Below are positions 33,031-40,079 of a stretch of 41,701 bases of DNA, in pieces. The stretch comes from Blastocatellia bacterium UBA7656. Lineage in GTDB: Bacteria; Acidobacteriota; Blastocatellia; UBA7656. The stretch covers positions 1,853-43,553 of the forward strand of contig DLHY01000050.1 of the NCBI GenBank assembly GCA_002483445.1, read 5' to 3'. A program made the translations under genes and the position numbers. Under the pieces are notes generated by a model, which saw only the letters and a program-made list of their open reading frames with translations, had not been told where the DNA came from and made no database searches. How positions within the stretch are numbered: the first letter of the stretch is position 1; every line of letters starts with the position of its first letter.

Positions 33031-35325
33031 TCATTGCTTTCTGCGCAGTTCGTTCGCCTTCTTGTATTCAAGGTTGGCCTCGTCTTTGAGTCCGAGACTG
33101 AAGAGGGCGTGGCCGAGTTTTGTGTGAAGGGAGTCGTCCAGGGGCTTGACTGCTATCGCTTTGCGATACGCTTCAATGGCTTTTTGCCATTGCTCGCGGT
33201 TGAAGTATTCGTCGCCGAGCGCCGTCGCCATCTCGGCGCTATGGGGCGCGAGTCGCGCGGCTGCTGCAAGCTCATCGATCACGGCATCGTTTTTCTGATT
33301 TCGATAGATAAGAGCCAGATTGTAATGCGGCGCGGCCCACGCGGGGTCTATATCTATCGCTCTCTTGAATGCGCGCTCGGCTCTGTAGTTGTCGAGCTTT
33401 CCATGATGAACGAGTCCGAGGGCGTTTTCGACGCTTGCGATCTTCCCGTCCTGCAATGAAGAAAGAGCGCGCTCCGCTTCATCGTAAAACTGAAGCGCGA
33501 CTAAAGCATGAACCGCGCTGACTTTTTCCAGAATTCCAATCGCCGCATTTTCCGGCCTGAGCGCGCGCGCACGCTGTAGCAGTTGCCCCGCGCGTCTGAA
33601 CTCGTCGACTTTGTCTGCGATGTTATCCGCGCGAACATCTCCGCTCACAATCTCCCGGCCTGCTTTTTCAAGCGCGTCGGCGAGTCTGATTTTCAATCGA
33701 GCGACTTCTGATGCCGCGCCCGACTCACTGCTGAATCGTTGATAGATATCCCACGCGCTGTTGCCTCGCGGCTCAAGCAGCGCGCCTTCGGCTATGGCCG
33801 CTTCCATTTGCAGCGTGAGGGGCGATGGCGCGGCGAGAGTCGGCGCGACAGGCGCGGAAGAAGGAGTCGGCGCGGGTTGATTTCCGGGCGCAGCAGCGGT
33901 GACTGAAACCCGCGGAGGCTGAATCGCAGGTCTGGGCGGCGGCGGCAAACTCTCAGTCTTCACGCTTGCGTTCGCGTCTGTAGTCGCGCCTGAACTGTCA
34001 GGCGGCTTCGTGTTGACGGGCTTGGCGGCAGGCGGAGTAACAGGATTTGACCGCGGGGCAGTCACAGTAGGTCGTTTTTCAGCAGGCGGTTTATTTTCAG
34101 TTTCAACTTTACGCGCAGGCGAGCTTTCAGCTTTAGGCTCAGGCTTTCTGCTCGTTGCCTCCGGTGGTTTGTTGCCAGCGATAGTTTCAGGCTGCTTGTT
34201 GGCGGGCGGAGGTTGAACTGCCCGAGGCTCCGGCTTTGGCGTCGCAGGCTTTGGAGGTTCCGGCTTCGTCGTCACCGGATTCGGCAGATTTGCTTTAGGC
34301 GGCTCTGACTTTGGCGGAGCCGCGGTTGTCTCCGCCGGTTTCCGCGTAACGGGCGGTGGTTGCGGCTTCGTTGCCGGTGGAGCCTGCGCTGTAGGAACCG
34401 TCGGCTGTTTTACAGGCTCCTGGAGCCTGTTTGGAGGCGCAGGCGTTACGGTCTGCGGCGCTGGGGAGCGGGCTATCTGTTGAGAGCGAGCCAGCACTAT
34501 TTCGCTCAATTGAGCCTGCGCGCGCCAGACGTGTTGTTTGTTCGATGTGTCTTCGGCGACGCGCTTCGAAACAAAGTTGTAAATCTCTTCGACTGTGATC
34601 GAGCCGTTGCCGTCCGAGTCGGCGTTGCCTGCCATCGCGTCGAGCAGAAACCTTGTGAACACTCCGTGTCCGGCCCAGCGCGCGCCCTCGCGCGAGAATT
34701 CGCCCGGCCCGCTTGCAAGCAGGATCGAAAGTCCCGGTCTCGCGGATGCCAGCGCGTCGAACGATTGCGCGAAAGAAGTTGCCGCAGCAGGGCCGTCCGC
34801 ATCGGGCGGAAAAAGATCGCGTCTCACCGCATCGGCCAGAATCACGATGCGACGGGCGCGGACTCGGCGAGTCAAAGCGTTTGCCAGTTCGCTCACCGAA
34901 ATGGCCGTCGCAAAAGGATCGTTTGCGTCTGAGTCGTAAGCGAGCAGATAAGATTCACCGTACTGTTGCTCGAAGAGACCGTGACCTGAAAAGAAAATCA
35001 CAACATCGTCATTTTCCGTTGATGATCGCGCAATCCAGTTGCCGATTGCCGATTTGATCGCGGCGACGGTCGCCTCCTGCGCCGTGAGCAGCCGGATATT
35101 GGCTGCGCCCGCGCCGTATCGCTTCGCGTCCTGAGCGAAATCCTCAGCGTCGCGATCCGCAAACTGAAGTTGCTGGCCTCCAGGTAGTCGAGGATATTTC
35201 GAAATTCCGATAGCAAGCACCCATGTTTTTCGCTCAACCTGCGCGCTGACACAAACCGCCATCAGCAATGAAGCCGCTAAAGCGACAGAGGCTAACACGA
35301 ATGGTTTTGATCGCATTTCGGACAT
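33031..35325 (-). CDS. Secreted caspase-fold protein (likely pseudo-enzyme) with TPR tail
   Basis: After a signal peptide ending near VSAQ, residues 33-270 form a C14 caspase-like domain: VLAIGISKYPRLPGG, DAEDFAQDAK, FFSGHGL with the catalytic His at 115, then VILADAV where active members have DACxSG. Val167 occupies the cysteine position, so cleavage activity is not expected. An EF-hand-like DSDGNGSITVEEI loop lies near 240. Residues about 285-500 are a proline-rich linker (PEPPKPATPKPEP). The C-terminal 260 residues are helical with TPRs (WAAPHYNLALIYRN, WQKAIEAYRKAIAVKP). Exported pseudo-caspase plus TPR suggests a scaffold or regulator. It is insulated from the upstream STAS operon by a strong terminator. 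Confidence 0.8.
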   Translation of the reverse strand: MSEMRSKPFVLASVALAASLLMAVCVSAQVERKTWVLAIGISKYPRLPGGQQLQFADRDAEDFAQDAKRYGAGAANIRLLTAQEATVAAIKSAIGNWIARSSTENDDVVIFFSGHGLFEQQYGESYLLAYDSDANDPFATAISVSELANALTRRVRARRIVILADAVRRDLFPPDADGPAAATSFAQSFDALASARPGLSILLASGPGEFSREGARWAGHGVFTRFLLDAMAGNADSDGNGSITVEEIYNFVSKRVAEDTSNKQHVWRAQAQLSEIVLARSQQIARSPAPQTVTPAPPNRLQEPVKQPTVPTAQAPPATKPQPPPVTRKPAETTAAPPKSEPPKANLPNPVTTKPEPPKPATPKPEPRAVQPPPANKQPETIAGNKPPEATSRKPEPKAESSPARKVETENKPPAEKRPTVTAPRSNPVTPPAAKPVNTKPPDSSGATTDANASVKTESLPPPPRPAIQPPRVSVTAAAPGNQPAPTPSSAPVAPTLAAPSPLTLQMEAAIAEGALLEPRGNSAWDIYQRFSSESGAASEVARLKIRLADALEKAGREIVSGDVRADNIADKVDEFRRAGQLLQRARALRPENAAIGILEKVSAVHALVALQFYDEAERALSSLQDGKIASVENALGLVHHGKLDNYRAERAFKRAIDIDPAWAAPHYNLALIYRNQKNDAVIDELAAAARLAPHSAEMATALGDEYFNREQWQKAIEAYRKAIAVKPLDDSLHTKLGHALFSLGLKDEANLEYKKANELRRKQ

Positions 35326-35335
35326 GGCTAAATAA

Positions 35336-35375
35336 AAAGGGCGCTCGCCTCACTTGAGGTCGTGTTGCGCCCTTT
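35336..35375 (-). terminator. Intrinsic terminator of the anti-sigma/STAS operon
   Basis: Read on the minus strand, a 9-bp stem (aaagggcgc / gcgcccttt) encloses an inner cctca/tgagg hairpin, followed by tttttattt. It lies 32 nt after the STAS stop and 10 nt before the caspase-like gene, so it separates the two. Confidence 0.75.
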
Positions 35376-35406
35376 CGAACTTTCAATAACGAGTCGCGAT
35401 ACTGGT

Positions 35407-35754
35407 CTAGTTGAAACTCTCTATGGCTGCCGCTTCGCTGTCGAAGGTTTCGAAGACCGTAAGCAGCTTCGTGATCATCAGCAGGTCCTGAATCTTTTTA
35501 GTGAGGTTCAGGAGCTTCAGATGTCCGCCGTTATTGTTGGTCGTGGTGTATGAACTGACCAGTTCGCCTATGCCTGAGCTATCGACGTAGGAGACATCTC
35601 CGAGGTTGAGTACGATTTTCTTTTTGCCTTCTTCGAGAGCCTTGCGAACAGCCTCGCGCAACTGCACGCTGCCTTCGCCTATGGTGATCTTGCCTGAAAG
35701 ATCGACAATGGTCACGTCTCCCGCCTGACGATACTGGATGTTAAGCTGAGCCAT
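35407..35754 (-). CDS. STAS-domain anti-sigma factor antagonist
   Basis: A 115-residue SpoIIAA/RsbV-like protein. The conserved phosphorylation site is VSYVDSSGIGEL (Ser near residue 59), preceded by VTIVDLSGKITIG and KIVLNLG. In partner-switching systems the unphosphorylated form binds the kinase anti-sigma factor and frees sigma. The adjoining upstream gene encodes such a kinase. SD aaggag stands before the ATG. No sigma factor gene is nearby, so the pair may regulate a distant sigma or another output. Confidence 0.92.
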   Translation of the reverse strand: MAQLNIQYRQAGDVTIVDLSGKITIGEGSVQLREAVRKALEEGKKKIVLNLGDVSYVDSSGIGELVSSYTTTNNNGGHLKLLNLTKKIQDLLMITKLLTVFETFDSEAAAIESFN

Positions 35755-35785
35755 CTTGCTTCTCCTTTTTCGTGCAAAGAATTGG

Positions 35786-36238
35786 TTATGTGGATAATTT
35801 CTTGCGCTTGATCATGCGCACGATGCTGCCGCCTTCGGGGTGGATCGAATACTCGACTTCATCCATGAAGGTTCGCATATAAAAAATCCCGCGTCCCGTC
35901 GGGTTGAGCAGGTTTGCCGGGTCCAAAGGATCGGGCAGAGAAGACGGGTCGAATCCTTCGCCTCGATCCCTGACCGAAACCGTCAGCGCCTCCTGCTCGA
36001 TTATGAACTTCACGTCGACCTGTTTATCATCCGCGCTTCCGTTGCCATGAATCATGGCGTTGATGACCGCCTCGTGAATAGCCAGTTCGACCCAGTTCGC
36101 GTCGTCTTCTTCAAATTCCATCCTGGCCGTTACGCTCTTGGTAACTGATCCGACCATGTCGACAAACTCAAGTTTGCTGTCTATTGAAAGTTCAATGGTC
36201 TCAGTCATCGGTTGCGCGGATGCGTCTCCTTTGCTCAT
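35786..36238 (-). CDS. RsbW/SpoIIAB-type anti-sigma serine kinase
   Basis: A HATPase_c (GHKL) protein of about 150 aa: N-box ELAIHEAVINAMIHGN, G1 box VRDRGEGFD, G2 box GRGIFYMRTFMDEV. It should phosphorylate the STAS protein and sequester its target. ATG 36238 is chosen because the longer frame (to 36319) would add 27 residues unlike the family and run into the aroA leader. It lies 31 nt upstream of the STAS gene and is divergent from aroA. Confidence 0.88.
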   Translation of the reverse strand: MSKGDASAQPMTETIELSIDSKLEFVDMVGSVTKSVTARMEFEEDDANWVELAIHEAVINAMIHGNGSADDKQVDVKFIIEQEALTVSVRDRGEGFDPSSLPDPLDPANLLNPTGRGIFYMRTFMDEVEYSIHPEGGSIVRMIKRKKLST

Positions 36239-36297
36239 GACCAAACAGATGGCGCGCCGGATACTCAAGGTAGTCACAAGGCGCGTATTTGTGTAAC

Positions 36298-37635
36298 ATG
36301 GCCGAAGTTGCGATGTCAAGAAAGATGAGGATTAACAAGGCCCCCCGCGTGCGAGGCGCGCTCCGAGCGCCGGGCGATAAATCCATTTCGCATCGCGCGT
36401 TGATGTTCACGTCCATCGCTGAGGGAACAAGCCGCATAGAAGGACTCGCATCGAGCAACGATTGCCGATCCACGCTCGAATGCATCCGCGCGCTTGGAAT
36501 CGAAGTCGAACAGCGCGATGAGGCTTTGATCATTCACGGGAAAGGGCTGCGCGGATATCGCCCGCCTTCCGTTCCGCTCGATGCTGGCAATTCAGGATCG
36601 ACCATCAGGATGTTAAGCGGCCTGCTTGCAGCCCAGCCTTTCACTACCGAAATCGATGGCGATGAAAGTCTGAGGCGACGCCCGATGGCGCGCATACTTG
36701 AGCCGCTTGAAATGATGGGCGCGCAGATAGAAGCGCGAGACGGGCGATTCGCTCCGCTCAAAATCCGTGGCGCGCGACTCAAAGCTATCAATTACACGAG
36801 CCGCGTTCCGAGCGCACAGATAAAAAGCTGCGTGCTTCTGGCCGCGCTTTGCGCCGAAGGTCGGACGATTTTTCGCGAGCCTGCGCCATCCCGCAATCAC
36901 ACGGAACTGATGCTTGCGGAATTCGGCGCGCGCTTCCTTGAAGAAAGCGGACGGATGAGCATAGAAGGCGGCATCGAACTTAATCCGGTAAATTATCGAG
37001 TGCCGGGCGACCCTTCATCGGCGGCTTTTTTCATCGCAGCCGCAACACTTCTTCCTGATTCTGAAATCGTCATCGAAGGCGTTGCGCTCAATCCATCGCG
37101 CACCGCTTTTTTGGATGTGATGACGAGCCTCGGCGCAAGGATCGAAAGAGAAAACCTGAGCCTAATGCACGGCGAAATAGTAGGCGATCTGCGAGTGACG
37201 ACCGGCGAGTTGAAAAGCGAACGACCATCGACGATCCTTTCAGGCAGCATCATTCCAAACCTGATCGATGAGATCCCGATACTTGCCGTCGTCGGCGCGC
37301 GGACGGAAGGGAGACTCGAAATTCGCGACTCATCGGAGTTGCGCGTCAAGGAGAGCGACCGCATACGGACTATCTGTGATGGCATTCGCGCGATGGGCGG
37401 AGAGATAGAAGAATTCGAAGACGGGTTTGCCATCGCCGGCCCGCAGCCGTTCGCGGGCGGAGCGGTGCAAACGGCGGGCGATCATCGAATAGCGATGGCT
37501 TTTTCCGTTGCGGGACTTGTGGCAGAAGGCGCAACCATTATAGAAGACGCTGACTGCGCCGCCGTGTCGTTCCCTGAGTTTTACCGAGTGCTTGGAGAAG
37601 TTGCCGGGGAGGGCGCGATAGATGAAATTGCGTGA
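36298..37635 (+). CDS. aroA: 3-phosphoshikimate 1-carboxyvinyltransferase (EPSP synthase)
   Basis: This enzyme transfers the enolpyruvyl group of PEP to shikimate-3-phosphate in the aromatic amino-acid pathway. It shows APGDKSISHRALMF (shikimate-3-phosphate and PEP binding), PLDAGNSGSTIRMLSG, SAQIKS, GDPSSAAFFIAAA, RVKESDRI and GDHRIAMAFSV. The length is normal. ATGs at 36298, 36313 and 36325 are all possible; RINKAPRVRG is the usual beginning of the mature domain, so the true start could be 36325. The stop overlaps aroK by 14 nt, so the two are co-translated. Confidence 0.95.
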   Translation: MAEVAMSRKMRINKAPRVRGALRAPGDKSISHRALMFTSIAEGTSRIEGLASSNDCRSTLECIRALGIEVEQRDEALIIHGKGLRGYRPPSVPLDAGNSGSTIRMLSGLLAAQPFTTEIDGDESLRRRPMARILEPLEMMGAQIEARDGRFAPLKIRGARLKAINYTSRVPSAQIKSCVLLAALCAEGRTIFREPAPSRNHTELMLAEFGARFLEESGRMSIEGGIELNPVNYRVPGDPSSAAFFIAAATLLPDSEIVIEGVALNPSRTAFLDVMTSLGARIERENLSLMHGEIVGDLRVTTGELKSERPSTILSGSIIPNLIDEIPILAVVGARTEGRLEIRDSSELRVKESDRIRTICDGIRAMGGEIEEFEDGFAIAGPQPFAGGAVQTAGDHRIAMAFSVAGLVAEGATIIEDADCAAVSFPEFYRVLGEVAGEGAIDEIA

Positions 37636-38137
37636 AGACGGATGCATCTTTCTCGTCGGATTTATGGGGGCAGGGAAGACGAGCGTAGGTCGCGCGATGG
37701 CCGAGTTGATCGGATTCGATTTCATCGACCTCGATGAAATAATTCAAGCGCGAGCGGGAAAAACCATCAGCGCGATCTTTGCCGAAGATGGAGAGGCCGC
37801 GTTTCGGCGAATGGAGCGCGAAGCGATCATCTCTTATCGCGGGCGAAAGCGAACAGTGGTGGCTCTGGGTGGCGGAGCATACATCAGCGAAGAGAACCGC
37901 GCGATCATTCGAAGCATCGGAAAATCGGTGTGGCTCGATTGCCCGCTTGAAATTTGTTTGAAGCGGACAATGGGCGACGATTCAAGGCCGCTTCTCAAAA
38001 GTGAACTGGAAATGAAGCGGCTTTATGAAAGCAGGCTGCCGTTTTATTCGCTGGCGGATTTCGTTGTGAGATCGGCGGGCGAGTCGATTGAAGAAGCAGC
38101 GCGGCGCATAGTTGAAATGTTGGATCGTGCGGAATAG
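37622..38137 (+). CDS. aroK: Shikimate kinase
   Basis: An ATP-dependent kinase making shikimate-3-phosphate, the substrate of the upstream aroA product. Walker A is GFMGAGKTS (residues 13-21), the shikimate-binding FIDLDEII, FRRMEREAI and ALGGGAYI follow, and the lid Arg lies in DDSRPLL. At 171 aa it is the standard size. The gene overlaps aroA by 14 nt. Confidence 0.95.
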   Translation: MKLREDGCIFLVGFMGAGKTSVGRAMAELIGFDFIDLDEIIQARAGKTISAIFAEDGEAAFRRMEREAIISYRGRKRTVVALGGGAYISEENRAIIRSIGKSVWLDCPLEICLKRTMGDDSRPLLKSELEMKRLYESRLPFYSLADFVVRSAGESIEEAARRIVEMLDRAE

Positions 38138-38188
38138 GACAGCGATCATCACCCTTGTGGTATAGTGCTTTTTGATGAGAGGCAACCC

Positions 38189-38407
38189 ATGATTAAAACC
38201 GTTGAAGCCATAATCGATGAGCAAGGCAATGTCCGGTTATTAGAAGCTGTTCAGTTGTCACGAACCAGCCGCGCGCTTGTCACTATTCTGGAAGACGAGT
38301 GCGCAGCCCGAATCCCGGAAACAGCATTGTTGAGTGAAGCTGCACTTCAGGATTGGAATCGCCCTGATGAGGATGAGGCGTGGTCACACCTACAGCGGGA
38401 GCCGTAG
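38189..38407 (+). CDS. Small antitoxin-like protein, no toxin partner in sight
   Basis: A 72-residue protein, MIKTVEAIIDEQGNVRLLEA, with RALVTILEDE and an acidic C-terminal tail (NRPDEDEAW). The beta-type N-terminus followed by an acidic tail resembles small antitoxins often paired with PIN or RelE toxins. ATG 38189 is supported by agagg upstream; GTG 38165 is less likely. The downstream side runs directly into an RHS fragment on the other strand, so any partner toxin gene seems to have been lost or never present. Confidence 0.6.
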   Translation: MIKTVEAIIDEQGNVRLLEAVQLSRTSRALVTILEDECAARIPETALLSEAALQDWNRPDEDEAWSHLQREP

Positions 38408-38437
38408 TGTTGGTGCCTTTCCCGTTCTCTGACTAGT

Positions 38438-38897
38438 ATCCTGCGTCGGAGTCCCGCCTGATGAAGTCTGCTCATAGACCTTCACCAATCTCCCCAATCC
38501 ATCAACCTCTCGCTTCATCTTTCGATTCACCTGATCCGTCACCGTCACAGTGTTACCGGAATAAGCCGTCTGCACAGTCTGACTATCAGGCAACGTCACA
38601 ACTGTCGTCCGACCAAGCGCGTCGAAAGAGTTGACTGTCTCCGCTCCTGGAGTCTGGCCCGACTGGAACGGATTGGTCTGCTTCCAGACTCTTCCCATCG
38701 AGTCGTAAGTGGTGTTGACCTGTCCGCTGTTCGGCCTCACTACCGACTTCACTCTTCCCCATCCGTCATAGCTGTAAGTCGTCGTCGCGCTCTTCGAGGT
38801 AACTCCTTCTGTCCAGTTCGTTGTCTGCGTTGATGTCAATGCCGAGCCGTTATAGCCTGCGACCACCGACACCATAGAGCGGAAAGGCCGCGTTGAA
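38438..38897 (-). pseudogene. Displaced RHS core fragment
   Basis: About 150 codons read as RHS/YD-repeat core (TTTYSYDGWGRVKSVVRPNS, TTYDSMGRVWKQTNP, VNSFDALGRTTVVTLPDS, REVDGLGRLVKVYEQ). It has no SD or plausible start and ends in unrelated codons (QRTGKAPTLRLPL) at the 3' side. It is an internal piece of an RHS gene, not its tip. Its position, directly behind the propeller gene, is where old RHS segments and orphan tips accumulate through recombination. Confidence 0.8.
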
Positions 38898-38898
38898 G

Positions 38899-40050
38899 TT
38901 ATTGGCGTTTGGTTCCCAAAGTATACTGTAGTTTTCGTTTTGTCCAGACATTGCCACCATCTTTGGTGTACAAGTTCGTTCCAGAAAAACCGTACACTGA
39001 AGATACCAACCACCCTTTGTTGGCGTCTAGGAAATACATAATTGGAAAATCCACTTCGTGTGGAACCAAAATTTTATTCCAAGTGTTTCCACCATTTGTA
39101 GACTGAAGCAAATCACGACCATGGTTAATTGCAACCCAAATTTGCTTTTCATTTAGGAATTGCACACCTGTAATGCCATGCTCGTTCAATACACTTATAA
39201 CTGTCCAAGTCTGACCGCAATCCTGTGTTTTAAAAACCACGATTGGCTTCTCGGCTATGGAGTTGTTTCTTCCCTGCACCTCCGCAATCATGAATCCTAG
39301 TTTGGAAGGAAAAAGTTCTACGTGCTTAAAATTAACGTCATAATCTGTACGGTTCCAACCCAATCTAAGCAACTCCTTTCCCCGCGTTTGCCAAGTGACC
39401 CCACCATCATTGGATTGATAGGCTTGTCCATGTTCTCCAGCAATCCATCCATTGAATCCATCACAAAAACTGAGCGAATTCAGCCATCCTTTAAACTCAT
39501 TACCAATCCAGCCTGCTCCTTTAAGTCTATAAGATCGCCAGTTTTCTCCTCCATCAGTAGTTCGTAATAATTCGCCTTCCATACCTAAAATCCACCCATC
39601 CTTTGGGCTGATAAATTGAGTTTTGATTAAAGTAGATTGTGTAGGCACTGGGCGCTTTATCCAGCTCTTACCGCCATTGAGACTCCTTAAAGCCAATCCA
39701 TTATAACCAACTACCCATCCTGTCCGTGCATTAAGGAAGTAAATACCAAATAAGTGTTCATTGGGAAATACGAGCTTTCTTTTCCAAGAGAGTCCTCCAT
39801 CGGATGAATGTAAAACAACTGCCCGTTGTTTACCAAACGCTTCTCCTTCGCTGCCTGTAGCCCATACATTTCTTCTATCAACAACACTGAAAGCCGAGAA
39901 GCCGCCCTCTACCTCCTCCATAGAAGCAATTGGCTGAAGAGCTAAAAAGTTACCCATCTCTATAGCTGTGGGATATGCCTTAGCACACAAGGGCAGAAGC
40001 GATAAAAACGAACAGAAGCTGTTTAATGCTAAAACGATGATTACCAACAC
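38899..40050 (-). CDS. Secreted Ycf48-like beta-propeller, candidate immunity protein
   Basis: A signal peptide (VIIVLALNSFCSFLSLLPLCAKA) is followed by about 350 residues with seven repeats of the type SSDGGLSW, SLNGGKSW, TTDGGENW, SNDGGVTW, TQDCGQTW, STNGGNTW and TKDGGNVW. This is the BNR/Ycf48-type propeller signature. Start GTG 40050 has an excellent SD (aaggaggtg, spacing 5), whereas the nearby ATG is followed by a stop in its frame. It lies 29 nt behind the RHS toxin gene and is visibly more AT-rich than the neighbourhood, as are many toxin-immunity pairs. By position it could neutralise the RHS tip in the periplasm. A separate role in protein assembly is also possible. Confidence 0.75.
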   Translation of the reverse strand: MLVIIVLALNSFCSFLSLLPLCAKAYPTAIEMGNFLALQPIASMEEVEGGFSAFSVVDRRNVWATGSEGEAFGKQRAVVLHSSDGGLSWKRKLVFPNEHLFGIYFLNARTGWVVGYNGLALRSLNGGKSWIKRPVPTQSTLIKTQFISPKDGWILGMEGELLRTTDGGENWRSYRLKGAGWIGNEFKGWLNSLSFCDGFNGWIAGEHGQAYQSNDGGVTWQTRGKELLRLGWNRTDYDVNFKHVELFPSKLGFMIAEVQGRNNSIAEKPIVVFKTQDCGQTWTVISVLNEHGITGVQFLNEKQIWVAINHGRDLLQSTNGGNTWNKILVPHEVDFPIMYFLDANKGWLVSSVYGFSGTNLYTKDGGNVWTKRKLQYTLGTKRQ

Positions 40051-40079
40051 ATTACACCTCCTTCTCCCTCCAGTTAATT

